A stretch of DNA of 64,000 nt from Enterococcus pseudoavium NBRC 100491 (GTDB taxonomy: Bacteria > Bacillota > Bacilli > Lactobacillales > Enterococcaceae): positions 1-64,000 of the forward strand of contig NZ_BCQF01000007.1 in the NCBI RefSeq assembly GCF_001544295.1. The letters run 5' to 3'. A program made the translations under genes and the position numbers. Numbering within the stretch: position 1 is the stretch's first letter; every line of letters begins with the position of its first letter. Shown here piece after piece: positions 8,082 through 16,038 of this stretch. Under the pieces are notes generated by a model, which was given only the letters and a program-made list of their open reading frames with translations, was not told where the DNA came from and made no database searches.

Positions 8082-8681
8082 TTGCGCATTTTAATAGTCG
8101 GCGGTAAAGGAACGATCGGTCAAGCAATTGTCGAAAAATTGCAAGGTGACCATGAATTGATCACAGCTGGTAGAACGAGCGGTGATGTTCAAGTAGATTT
8201 GACTTCAGTGGAAAGTATTGAAGCGCTATTTAAAAAAGTGGGATATGTCGATGCAATCGTGAATGCTTCAGGTACAGCCAAATTTAAATTGGTGGAGGAA
8301 ATGACACCGACGGATAATTTGGTAGCGGTTCAAAGTAAATTGCTGGGCCAAATCAACTTAGCTTTGATCGGGCAAAAATACTTGCGGAGAGAAGGCAGTA
8401 TTACCTTAACGACGGGGATCATGAAGGACGACCCGATTCCTGGCGGGGCCTCAGCGGCAATGGCAAACGGCGGAGTCTTAGCTTTTGTCAAATCAGCAGC
8501 GATTGATTTTACCCAAGGGATTCGGATCAATTGTGTCAGTCCGAATGTGCTAGTGGAATCCTATGAAAAATATCAAGCTGCCTTCAAAGGATTTGACCCG
8601 GTACCGGTAGAGCGAGTGGCACTGGCGTATGTCAAAAGTGTTGAAGGTAAACAAACAGGACAAGAATACCAAGTGTACTAA
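8082..8681 (+). CDS. Short-chain dehydrogenase/reductase without canonical Tyr/Lys
   Basis: The 199-residue protein has an N-terminal Rossmann motif RILIVGGKGTIGQAI and a later NASG motif (VDAIVNASGTAKF). At the place of the usual SDR YxxxK motif it reads GGASAAMANGGVLAFVKSAA: the Tyr is replaced and only a Lys further on remains. This variant is known from a clade of short SDRs of unknown substrate. The start is uncertain. TTG at 8082 has GGAAGGAG 10 nt upstream, while ATG at 8061 sits very close to a TATAAT at about 8045. I prefer TTG. Confidence 0.72.
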   Translation: MRILIVGGKGTIGQAIVEKLQGDHELITAGRTSGDVQVDLTSVESIEALFKKVGYVDAIVNASGTAKFKLVEEMTPTDNLVAVQSKLLGQINLALIGQKYLRREGSITLTTGIMKDDPIPGGASAAMANGGVLAFVKSAAIDFTQGIRINCVSPNVLVESYEKYQAAFKGFDPVPVERVALAYVKSVEGKQTGQEYQVY

Positions 8682-8738
8682 AAATTTGTGCTAAGCAGGC
8701 AGAGCACTGTTTGTGATTACTTATTAGAGGAGGAAGAG

Positions 8739-9536
8739 ATGATTAAAGCAGTAGCAGTTGATATGGATGGCACTTTTTTGAATAGTCAAAATGATTACGA
8801 CCGTCCACGTTTTGAACGGATTTTTTCACACATGCAGGAAAAAGGGATTCGCTTTATTGTAGCTAGCGGGAACCAGTACTATCAATTAAAATCATTTTTT
8901 CCCGAAAATGCGGATCAGATGACTTTTATATCAGAAAATGGCGCGTTGACTTTCAAAGATCAGGAGCTAGTGCAAGAGCAACATTTTGCTCCGGAATTAG
9001 TTGATAAAATTATCGACTTTTTAACGGATGAGAGCAACGATTTAGAATTTATCGCTTGTGGGATCAAATCATCCTATGTGCTAAAAAGCGCGAGTGAACA
9101 ATTTAAACAATTTGCTCGGATCTATAATTATGAGTTGGCTGAGTTAGCTAGTTTTGCAGAACGTCCGACTGATCCAATCGTGAAGTTTGCGTTGGATGTC
9201 GCCGTAGAAAAAACCAATCAGATCGCAGATCATTTGAACGAAACATTTGCCGGTGAAATCACGGCTGTAACTAGCGGGCATGGCAGTATCGATATCATCA
9301 TTCCCGGTGTGACCAAAGGCCGAGCGATCGAAGCGTTGTTAGCGGAATGGGGGATCGAACCCAATGAATTGGCTGCTTTTGGCGATGCTAATAATGATCG
9401 TGAAATGCTGGCATTGACGGAACATAGTTATGCGATGAAAGAAAGTAGCCCCGAAGTTTTAGCAACGGCTAAAAAACAGGCGCCTTCGAATAATGATTCA
9501 GGAGTCTTACAGGTATTGGAAGAACTATTGCAATAA
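8739..9536 (+). CDS. Cof-type HAD-IIB family phosphatase
   Basis: The 265-residue protein has the HAD motif I DMDGT at residues 8-12 and motif IV in AAFGDANNDREMLAL, with a C2-type cap between. These enzymes dephosphorylate sugar phosphates or flavin and pyridoxal phosphates; the substrate cannot be read from the sequence. ATG 8739 has GAGGAGGAAG just before it; the frame is open further upstream but without an SD. A terminator follows 5 bp after the stop. Confidence 0.88.
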   Translation: MIKAVAVDMDGTFLNSQNDYDRPRFERIFSHMQEKGIRFIVASGNQYYQLKSFFPENADQMTFISENGALTFKDQELVQEQHFAPELVDKIIDFLTDESNDLEFIACGIKSSYVLKSASEQFKQFARIYNYELAELASFAERPTDPIVKFALDVAVEKTNQIADHLNETFAGEITAVTSGHGSIDIIIPGVTKGRAIEALLAEWGIEPNELAAFGDANNDREMLALTEHSYAMKESSPEVLATAKKQAPSNNDSGVLQVLEELLQ

Positions 9537-9540
9537 AACC

Positions 9541-9579
9541 ACGGGAAGACAGCGAAACAGACTGTTTTCCCGTTTTTTT
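9541..9579 (+). terminator. Terminator after the HAD phosphatase gene
   Basis: ACGGGAAGACAG pairs with CTGTTTTCCCGT (one wobble), followed by seven T. Confidence 0.8.
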
Positions 9580-9734
9580 GTGGTTCTGTTTACATAGCAC
9601 GATGGGTTTGCGCTAAACTGTGCAAAAAATGCGGTGAAAGCAGGTCTCAGAAGAATTTGTTTACGATTAGAATGAGCTGTTTTGAAAGTAAAAAAAAGCT
9701 GAGAATAATAGAATTTCGCTAAATATGACTTGTA

Positions 9735-9756
9735 GTATATACTATAATGTATATAC
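9735..9756 (+). promoter_or_regulatory. Operator 1: GTATATAC inverted repeat around a -10 box
   Basis: Two 8-bp half-sites GTATATAC (9735-9742 and 9749-9756) flank TATAAT (9743-9748), 85 bp before the GntR start. The half-site is itself palindromic. The same half-site pair with the same 6-bp spacing recurs at 11992-12013, before the glycosylasparaginase gene. A repressor bound here would cover the -10 box. The gap 9580-9734 shows nothing else recognisable. Confidence 0.75.
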
Positions 9757-9840
9757 TTGATCACGAGTAATAGTATCCCGCCGTTTGCGGCATCAGAGGG
9801 TGAAAATTTACTAGTTTTCATTACTAATAAAGGAGAAACT

Positions 9841-10572
9841 ATGGAAGATAAGAAAACCACCAAAGCAAAATTTGACCAAGTTTCGGCAGAGATCGAACAG
9901 CGGATCCATGATGGGGTATATGTAAGTTCCCAAAAATTGCCGTCAGAATATGATTTAGCAAAAGAATTTGGTTGTAGCCGTTTGACGGTTCGTAAAGCGA
10001 TCGACGATTTGATCAGTAAAAATATTTTAGTTAAACGTCGTGGAAAAGGTAGCTATGTGATGTCCCAGCAAAAAATCCAAAGCGGACGTTCGGGGCTGCA
10101 AGGGTTTACGGAAGCGGCTAAAGCTTATGGTAAAACGAGTCGAACAGAAGTCATTTCATTTGAAAAAGTAGCTGAACCAACGGAAGATATTTTAAGCGCT
10201 TTACAGTTAGAAGAAGATCAGCCAATCTATGAATTGGTTCGTCGCCGGATTCTCGATGAAGAACCGATGACAGTGGAAAAAATTTATCTAGCGGAAGCTT
10301 TCGTGGCCGGATTAACGAAGGAAGATTTTAGCGGATCGTTATTTAAATTATTAGAACAAAAGACGGAAATTGCTTATTCCCACCAAGAAGTGGAAGCGAT
10401 TTTAGTCAAGCCGGAGCTGTCTGAATTATTGGAAGTACCGATGGGCGATCCTTTGTTGCAGGTTTATTCAGTAACCTATGCTTTAGACGCGACACCGATC
10501 TTTTATGATATTTCTTATTATCGTTCAGATCGTTACGTATTCAAAACAACATTGACCCGTTATGGTCATTAG
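9841..10572 (+). CDS. GntR/HutC family transcriptional regulator
   Basis: The 243-residue protein has a winged-helix GntR domain at about 10-75 (KLPSEYDLAKEFGCSRLTVR, then KRRGKGSYV) and a UTRA ligand-binding domain at about 95-240. UTRA regulators usually sense phosphorylated sugars or amino acid derivatives. ATG 9841 follows AAAGGAGAA. It is 10 bp from the M20 dipeptidase gene, so the two form one unit. The GTATATAC palindromes at its own promoter and at the next promoter are the obvious candidate binding sites, making it a likely local repressor of the dipeptidase, glycosylasparaginase and PTS genes. Its ligand is probably a product of PTS uptake (inference). Confidence 0.88.
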   Translation: MEDKKTTKAKFDQVSAEIEQRIHDGVYVSSQKLPSEYDLAKEFGCSRLTVRKAIDDLISKNILVKRRGKGSYVMSQQKIQSGRSGLQGFTEAAKAYGKTSRTEVISFEKVAEPTEDILSALQLEEDQPIYELVRRRILDEEPMTVEKIYLAEAFVAGLTKEDFSGSLFKLLEQKTEIAYSHQEVEAILVKPELSELLEVPMGDPLLQVYSVTYALDATPIFYDISYYRSDRYVFKTTLTRYGH

Positions 10573-10582
10573 GAGGCTTATC

Positions 10583-11887
10583 ATGGAAATGGATTTTAGC
10601 AAAATAATTGAGGCGCACAAAGAAGAATTTTATCGGGATCTCGATCAAGTCATGCAAATTCAAAGTGTAAAAGGGACACCGGTTGAGGGAGCACCCTTTG
10701 GTCAAGGTCCGAAAGAAGCTTTAATGGTCGTAATGGAATTAGCAAAAAGTTATGGTTTTGAGACGAAGATCGTGAATGATGCGGTTGGTTATGCTCAATG
10801 GGGCGAAGGCGATGAGTATATTGGCGTAGTCGGTCATTTGGACGTTGTACCAGCTGGGGAAGGTTGGTCATTTCCGCCCTTTAAGTTAAGTAAAAAAGGA
10901 GAGCGCTTTTATGGTCGCGGGATTTTAGATAATAAGGGGCCGATCATGGCTTGTCTATTTGGTTTGAAACTTTTGAAAGACAGCGGGATCACCTTGAAGA
11001 AAACCATTCGAATCATTTTTGGGACGGATGAAGAAAATGGTAGTGGCGATATTCCGCTTTATTTAAGTGAAGAAAAAGCGCCCAGTTTTGGTTTTACACC
11101 GGATGGAAAATATCCGGTAGTCTACGGGGAGCGGGGAATCGTGAATTATGAGATCCTAACCGATTTTTCAGCCGATCAATTAGCAGTTTTAGGTGATTTC
11201 ATTGGGGATCAAGCTCGCGACCATGTGCCTGACGATCTAGCAGTAGCCATCAATGGAAAAACGATCCAAGTTTTCGGTCAGCGAGCACCGTCGAATGCGC
11301 CTGAATTAGGGGTGAATGCGATTACGTTGTTAGCAGAAAAAATTAATCAGGAAAAATCAGTGAGTGGAAAATTAGCAGCTTACTTTGCTTGGCTCGAAGC
11401 CAGCTTGAAAGATAAGCATGCGGGGCAAGGCTTAGGGATTGCTTTTTCTGATGCCGACAGTGGCAATTTAATGGTCACACCATACGAGTTGGAAAAAAAA
11501 GATGGCAGATTGTCACTAGCGTTGGCGGTTCGTTATCCGGTTTCGATCACAGAAGAAGAAGTCACGGAAGCATTGGCCAAACATTTGCCAGCCGATAGTC
11601 AATTAACGGTTGTTCGGCGAATCAAGAGCCATCATTTTCCGAAAGAGGATCCAAATGTTCAACGACTGTCTAACGTATATGAAGAAGTCACTGAATTAGA
11701 TGGCACTCCAGTTACAACGACGGGAGCGACCTACGCCCGATTTGTTCCCAATATTGTTGCATTTGGTCCATCTTTCCCTGGACAAAAAGGAATCGCTCAT
11801 AATCAGGATGAATACATGGATGAAAAAGATCTACTATTAAATATGGAAATTTATCTACGTGGGATGTTAGCGTTAGCTGAAAAATAA
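10583..11887 (+). CDS. M20 family dipeptidase, PepV-like paralogue
   Basis: The 434-residue metallopeptidase has metal-ligand motifs GHLDVVPAG (His85, Asp87), GRGILDNKGP (Asp116) and FGTDEENGSG (catalytic Glu150 and Glu151). It belongs to the M20A PepV/carnosinase group, which cleaves unbranched dipeptides with two zinc ions. A second, more typical PepV is encoded at 27128. AGGAGG lies 7 nt before ATG. The gene sits 10 bp after the GntR gene and just before a glycosylasparaginase and PTS genes, so its substrate is probably linked to that pathway, for instance an amino acid-Asn(glycan) dipeptide. That specific role is inference. Confidence 0.87.
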   Translation: MEMDFSKIIEAHKEEFYRDLDQVMQIQSVKGTPVEGAPFGQGPKEALMVVMELAKSYGFETKIVNDAVGYAQWGEGDEYIGVVGHLDVVPAGEGWSFPPFKLSKKGERFYGRGILDNKGPIMACLFGLKLLKDSGITLKKTIRIIFGTDEENGSGDIPLYLSEEKAPSFGFTPDGKYPVVYGERGIVNYEILTDFSADQLAVLGDFIGDQARDHVPDDLAVAINGKTIQVFGQRAPSNAPELGVNAITLLAEKINQEKSVSGKLAAYFAWLEASLKDKHAGQGLGIAFSDADSGNLMVTPYELEKKDGRLSLALAVRYPVSITEEEVTEALAKHLPADSQLTVVRRIKSHHFPKEDPNVQRLSNVYEEVTELDGTPVTTTGATYARFVPNIVAFGPSFPGQKGIAHNQDEYMDEKDLLLNMEIYLRGMLALAEK

Positions 11888-11896
11888 CTCCCAAAA

Positions 11897-11936
11897 GAAG
11901 TTGCGACAAATTATTGTCGCAACTTCTTTTTTTCAT
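11897..11936 (+). terminator. Terminator after the PepV-like gene
   Basis: AGAAGTTGCGACAA pairs with TTGTCGCAACTTCT, followed by seven T. It belongs to the recurring GACAA/TTGTC terminator family of this window. Confidence 0.85.
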
Positions 11937-11991
11937 GAAAAATTGGCTAGTTTAGAAAACGCTTAAAAATAATAGAGAAATTACAAATATA

Positions 11992-12023
11992 GTATATACA
12001 AAACAGTATATACTATCTATAAT
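11992..12023 (+). promoter_or_regulatory. Operator 2 and promoter of the glycosylasparaginase-PTS operon
   Basis: GTATATAC at 11992-11999 and again at 12006-12013, with 6 bp between, repeats the geometry of operator 1. TATAAT lies at 12018-12023. The hexamer 17 bp upstream (TATACA, 11995-12000) falls inside the operator, so binding should block RNA polymerase. Pattern-based call. Confidence 0.72.
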
Positions 12024-12065
12024 AAAATCAGATTTGAAATGAAAACGGTAACGAGAGGGGAATAA

Positions 12066-13022
12066 ATGATGGCGTGGGGAGCAATTGCCACATGGCGGAT
12101 GGCACACGATGGTGTAGTCGAAGCCTTACGATTATTAGAAAAGCAGCAAACGGCCGGCGATGCAGTCGAGACTTTAATCAAAACAGTCGAGGATTATCCA
12201 TATTATAAATCCGTTGGTTTTGGCGGATTGCCAAATGCTGAAGGAATCCTAGAGATGGACGCAGCCTTTATGCATGGAGATACATTTGAAATTGGTGCGG
12301 TAGCGGGAATTACGGATGTAAAAAATCCTATCTCAGTGGCGCGAAAACTTAGCAAAGATAAATTCAACAGCTTTCGGGTTGGCGACGGTGCTACCAAGTA
12401 TTCAATGCTAGAAGGTTTTGAACGCAAAAGCATGCTGACCGAACGGGCCCATAAGATTTGGGAAAAAAGACTAAAAGAGATTCAAGAAAACAATCTGAAC
12501 CCTTACGATGGCCATGATACAGTGGGCGCAGTCACTTTAGATCAAATGGGAACAATGACGGCAGGCACATCTAGTTCCGGTTTGTTTATGAAAAAACCTG
12601 GGCGCGTCGGTGATTCACCGTTATCCGGTTCCGGTTTTTACGTAGATAGTGAGATTGGTGGCGCGACAGCAACCGGGTTAGGCGAAGATTTAATGAAAGG
12701 TTGTCTATCGTATGAGATTGTTCGTTTGATGGGTGAAGGCTTTACCCCGCAAGCAGCTTGCGATAAGGCGGTCTATGAGTTTCATGATAAATTGACCGCT
12801 CGTTACGGCAAGGCCGGCGCTTTTTCACTAATCGCGATGAATAACCAAGGCGAGTGGGGCGTGGCTACCAACGTCGAATTTACTTTCAGTGTCGGCAATG
12901 ATCAGGAAGCACCGCAAATCTTTATTGCCAACATGGGCACTGATCATACCACCGATATCCAACCGATCACCCAAGAGTGGTTAGCAGCATATGAAAAACG
13001 GATCAAAGCACCGATTGACTAA
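12066..13022 (+). CDS. N4-(beta-N-acetylglucosaminyl)-L-asparaginase (glycosylasparaginase)
   Basis: The 318-residue protein is an N-terminal nucleophile hydrolase of the aspartylglucosaminidase type. It is autocleaved before a Thr: GHDTVGAVTLD puts the nucleophile at Thr152. GTSSSG (167-172) and GRVGDSPLSGSGFYVD (179-194) are the expected substrate-pocket motifs. The family cleaves GlcNAc-Asn into aspartate and a 1-amino-sugar. There is no signal peptide, so it acts in the cytosol. It is first in an operon with PTS IIB (19 bp downstream), IIC and IIA, behind operator 2. A cytosolic glycosylasparaginase fed by a PTS implies a phosphorylated glyco-asparagine as substrate (inference). Confidence 0.9.
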   Translation: MMAWGAIATWRMAHDGVVEALRLLEKQQTAGDAVETLIKTVEDYPYYKSVGFGGLPNAEGILEMDAAFMHGDTFEIGAVAGITDVKNPISVARKLSKDKFNSFRVGDGATKYSMLEGFERKSMLTERAHKIWEKRLKEIQENNLNPYDGHDTVGAVTLDQMGTMTAGTSSSGLFMKKPGRVGDSPLSGSGFYVDSEIGGATATGLGEDLMKGCLSYEIVRLMGEGFTPQAACDKAVYEFHDKLTARYGKAGAFSLIAMNNQGEWGVATNVEFTFSVGNDQEAPQIFIANMGTDHTTDIQPITQEWLAAYEKRIKAPID

Positions 13023-13041
13023 ATATAGGAGAGTGGAAATT

Positions 13042-13371
13042 ATGAGTAAAAAGCAAATTTATCTATTTTGTGATGCAGGAATGTCAACTAGTATTATGGT
13101 TAACAAGATGATGGAAGTCGTTGAAAAGCATAATATGCCTTTACAGATCACGGCTTTTCCAGTCGCACGTTCACAAGAAGTGGTTGAAAAGGAAAAACCA
13201 GTAGCAATTCTTCTAGGGCCACAAGTGAAATTTTTATTAGAAAAAACAAAAGAACGTTTCGCGCCACAAGGAATCCCAGTTGCAGTCATTGCGCCTGAAA
13301 TTTATGGCATGATGGATGGCGAAAAAGCGATGAAAGAAGTTCTAAAATTAATCAAACAAAATAAAAAATAG
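13042..13371 (+). CDS. PTS lactose/cellobiose-family EIIB component
   Basis: The 109-residue cytosolic phosphocarrier starts MSKKQIYLFCDAGMSTSIMV. Cys10 in the CxxGMSTS loop is the phosphorylated residue of this family, and the rest has the expected IIB alpha/beta layout. GGAGAGTGG precedes the ATG. It passes phosphate from the EIIA encoded at 14836 to the sugar bound by the EIIC encoded at 13397. It lies directly after the glycosylasparaginase gene. Confidence 0.93.
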   Translation: MSKKQIYLFCDAGMSTSIMVNKMMEVVEKHNMPLQITAFPVARSQEVVEKEKPVAILLGPQVKFLLEKTKERFAPQGIPVAVIAPEIYGMMDGEKAMKEVLKLIKQNKK

Positions 13372-13396
13372 TACGTGACCGATTGGAGGGAAAATA

Positions 13397-14752
13397 ATGC
13401 AAAAATTTTTAAACTGGTTAGAAAAAGTTCTGACTCCTTTAGCAAAAGTCATCGGGGAAAATAAATACTTGATTGCGATCCGTGACGGATTTTTGATTTC
13501 TACGCCATTATTGATTGTTGGGTCGTTCTTCTTGTTATTGGCAAACTTTCCGATTCCGAATTGGAGTGACATGATTTCTCCAATTTTAGGAAAAAATTGG
13601 GAATCGCTGATGTCTGTACCAGCTTCTGCGAGTTTTGATGTGATGACGATTTTAGCCGTTGTAGGGATTGCCTACAGCTTAGGTCGTCAGTTGGATATTG
13701 ATGCGATTCAGTCAGGGGCGTTGGCACTGGTATCATTTTTCATTTTAACCCCGTTCACGACACAGTTTACGCCGGAAAATAGTACCCAAGTGTTTGATGT
13801 AACGAGCCTGCCCTTAAAATGGATGGGTTCAAGCGGTTTGTTCTTAGGAATGATCATCGCATTAGTATCGACACGGATCTTTGCGGCAGTGATTCATCGC
13901 GGCTGGACAATTAAAATGCCAGAGGGCGTACCGCCGACCGTAGTAAAATCTTTTGAAGCCTTGATTCCAAGTTTTGTGGTTATAACGATTATGTTCGTGA
14001 TTAATTGGTTAGTTTCTTTAACACCAATGGGTAATTTACAAGATGTGATCTTCAAATTCTTACAAACGCCATTATTAAGCTTAGGAAATACACTAGGTGC
14101 AATGATTGTTGCCTACTTGTTCTTACATTTCTTCTGGTTCTTTGGGATTAACGGAAGTAGCGTGGTTGGAGCGGTCTTCAATCCGGTACTACGAGCTTTA
14201 TCCGTTGAAAACATGCAAGCCTTTAAAGATGGTCATGAAATTCCTAATATTATTACCGGACAATTTCAAGATATGTTCGCGACATTTGGTGGCGGTGGAT
14301 CGACACTGTCATTGATTATTGTGATGGTGATTTTCTGTAAGAGCCAACGGGTGAAAAAATTATCACAACTTTCTTTAGTTCCAAGTATTTTTGGAATCAA
14401 CGAACCAATTATTTTTGGACTACCGATTGTTCTAAATCCAATTATTTTAATTCCGTTTGCACTAGTACCAACAATTAACATTATTATTTCTTATTTTGCA
14501 ATGGATTGGGGCTTAGTTCCTTATACGAATGGGATTCAATTACCTTGGACTGTCCCACCGATTATTTCAGGCTTTTTAGTCAGCGGCTGGCAGGCTTCTG
14601 TATTGCAAGCGTTGCTGATTGTTTTAGGAATGGTGATCTACTATCCGTTCATTAAAGTATTAGATGATCAGTACCTACGAGAAGAAAAAGAAGCAGAAGC
14701 ACTGGAAAGTGAAGAAATTGACTTTGATAGCTTCAATTTTGATGAAATCTAA
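13397..14752 (+). CDS. PTS lactose/cellobiose-family EIIC permease
   Basis: The 451-residue integral membrane protein has about ten hydrophobic segments. FWFFGINGSSVVGAVFNP and IFGINEPIIFGLPIVLNP match the substrate-binding region of CelB/ChbC-type EIIC. The family carries cellobiose, lactose, chitobiose and related disaccharides or N-acetylated sugars. It ends with a soluble acidic tail. Context with a glycosylasparaginase argues for an N-acetylglucosamine-containing substrate rather than cellobiose; no phospho-glycosidase is encoded nearby. The inference on substrate is moderate. Confidence 0.93.
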   Translation: MQKFLNWLEKVLTPLAKVIGENKYLIAIRDGFLISTPLLIVGSFFLLLANFPIPNWSDMISPILGKNWESLMSVPASASFDVMTILAVVGIAYSLGRQLDIDAIQSGALALVSFFILTPFTTQFTPENSTQVFDVTSLPLKWMGSSGLFLGMIIALVSTRIFAAVIHRGWTIKMPEGVPPTVVKSFEALIPSFVVITIMFVINWLVSLTPMGNLQDVIFKFLQTPLLSLGNTLGAMIVAYLFLHFFWFFGINGSSVVGAVFNPVLRALSVENMQAFKDGHEIPNIITGQFQDMFATFGGGGSTLSLIIVMVIFCKSQRVKKLSQLSLVPSIFGINEPIIFGLPIVLNPIILIPFALVPTINIIISYFAMDWGLVPYTNGIQLPWTVPPIISGFLVSGWQASVLQALLIVLGMVIYYPFIKVLDDQYLREEKEAEALESEEIDFDSFNFDEI

Positions 14753-14835
14753 GTAGACTCCAGCGGGAAAAACTGCAAGAAGAACTACGAAAGAATTAGG
14801 AAAGCAAATCTGCTTTTAATGGAAGGAAAATTTAA

Positions 14836-15159
14836 ATGAACGATGAACAATTACAAGTAGTCATGGGTTTGATCATGAATGCGGGCAATGCAAAAGGTGA
14901 AGCGGTGGCAGCTTTAGCAGCTGCTAAAGAGAACGATTTTGCTGCTGCTGAAGAACATATGAAAGCTGCCAATGAAGCACTAGTTGAGGCTCACAATACT
15001 CAAACGAGTTTACTGACCGCTGAAGCAAGTGGGAATCATTCAGAAGTTACGTTATTAATGGTTCATAGCCAGGATCATCTGATGAATGCAATTTCTTATC
15101 TAGGCTTGACGCAAGAGTTAATCGACGTGTACAAACGTTTAGCCGTTTTAGAAAAATAA
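14836..15159 (+). CDS. PTS lactose/cellobiose-family EIIA component
   Basis: The 107-residue helical protein has LLMVHSQDHLM, the EIIA-Lac signature with His77 as the phospho-accepting residue. Three helices rich in Ala and Glu match the trimeric EIIA-Lac fold. It accepts phosphate from HPr and passes it to EIIB. It is the last gene of the operon, 83 bp after EIIC, and a terminator follows. Confidence 0.93.
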   Translation: MNDEQLQVVMGLIMNAGNAKGEAVAALAAAKENDFAAAEEHMKAANEALVEAHNTQTSLLTAEASGNHSEVTLLMVHSQDHLMNAISYLGLTQELIDVYKRLAVLEK

Positions 15160-15245
15160 TGACGAATGAGGTTGTGACAAAAGTGGTCAGCTTCAAGAAA
15201 TAAGAAGGAATTTCCGAAGAAGCTACTTTGCACCGTTTATTCGGA

Positions 15246-15288
15246 AAAGGGGGGATGACAAGACTTTTGTCATGCCCCTTTTTTTGGA
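15246..15288 (+). terminator. Terminator of the glycosylasparaginase-PTS operon
   Basis: GGGGATGACAA pairs with TTGTCATGCCCC, followed by seven T. The preceding GTTTATTCGGAAAAGG is shared with other terminators in the window. Confidence 0.75.
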
Positions 15289-15323
15289 GAAAAAAAGCGT
15301 TCGATCGGATTGATCGAGCGCTT

Positions 15324-15866
15324 TTAATAGTCATTCGGGTAATGGACGACAATAAATTTCACGATGTTATTGGTTAAATTGTCCCAATTATGGTTAATGG
15401 TAGAAAAATAATGGGCGGAATCCCCGGGATAGAGCTGATAGACTTTTTCTTCGATCACGAGGGTCAAGATTCCTTCTAAGACATAAATGAATTCTTCTCC
15501 TTGATGGGGATAAGTTGTCGGCAATTCGCGTTTTTGATGGGGCATAAGCTCAATCATCTTTGGAGCCATTTTTTTGTCATGCGGATGGTGACTGAGTTGT
15601 TTGGAGATCATATCGTTGAGTTTGTGGGTCACGGGTTGAGCATAACCGCGGATGATTGGCTTGCTTTCGGTATCATCCGTGAAAAAATAATTGATTTTCA
15701 CATTGAATAATTCGGCAATATTCGCCAAATGTTCCACGGCAATCGTGGTGATGCCGCGCTCAAACTGTGATAAAAAACCGGTTGACAGCCCGGTTGCTTC
15801 TGACAGCTGTTTAAGGGTCATGTTGCGTTCGTTTCGCAAATTTTTTACTTTTTCGCCAATGTTCAT
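15324..15866 (-). CDS. XRE family regulator with C-terminal cupin domain
   Basis: The 180-residue protein has an XRE helix-turn-helix at about 5-60 (LKQLSEATGLSTGFLSQFER) and a small cupin at about 110-175 (HQGEEFIYVLEGILTLVIEE, then LYPGDSAHYFSTINHNW). Such regulators sense small metabolites. The start MNIGEKVKNLR at 15866 has AGGAG 7 nt upstream; longer in-frame starts do not. It is divergent from the glycyl radical activase gene and is the natural candidate for controlling it. Confidence 0.87.
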   Translation of the reverse strand: MNIGEKVKNLRNERNMTLKQLSEATGLSTGFLSQFERGITTIAVEHLANIAELFNVKINYFFTDDTESKPIIRGYAQPVTHKLNDMISKQLSHHPHDKKMAPKMIELMPHQKRELPTTYPHQGEEFIYVLEGILTLVIEEKVYQLYPGDSAHYFSTINHNWDNLTNNIVKFIVVHYPNDY

Positions 15867-15980
15867 CTGCATACTCCTAGTGTTTATGTTGCTTTTAGTA
15901 TACCTGAAAAATAAAAAAAAGCCCAACATCATTAAGGTGAATAAAATAAGTCGTAATAGAATAATTTTTCACTAAAATGA

Positions 15981-16018
15981 AGAAAGCGCTTGCGGTGATG
16001 GCCGGGTGGTCTTATAAT
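15981..16018 (+). promoter_or_regulatory. Promoter of the glycyl radical operon with cre-like overlap
   Basis: TTGCGG (15990-15995), 17 bp and TATAAT (16013-16018) form a good promoter. AGAAAGCGCTTGCG at 15981-15994 resembles a cre site and covers the -35 box, so carbon catabolite repression is plausible. Not tested. Confidence 0.5.
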
Positions 16019-16038
16019 TAGTGATGGGAGGGGAGCAC

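Noticed and set aside
9525-9863. Minus-strand 112-residue frame across the GntR promoter
   Set aside because: It crosses a terminator, an operator and a promoter, has no SD, and its product has no recognisable pattern.
12066-15159. Fructose-asparagine utilisation operon
   Set aside because: Those systems, as I recall, rely on a FraB deglycase and FraD kinase; neither is seen, whereas a Thr-nucleophile glycosylasparaginase is clear.
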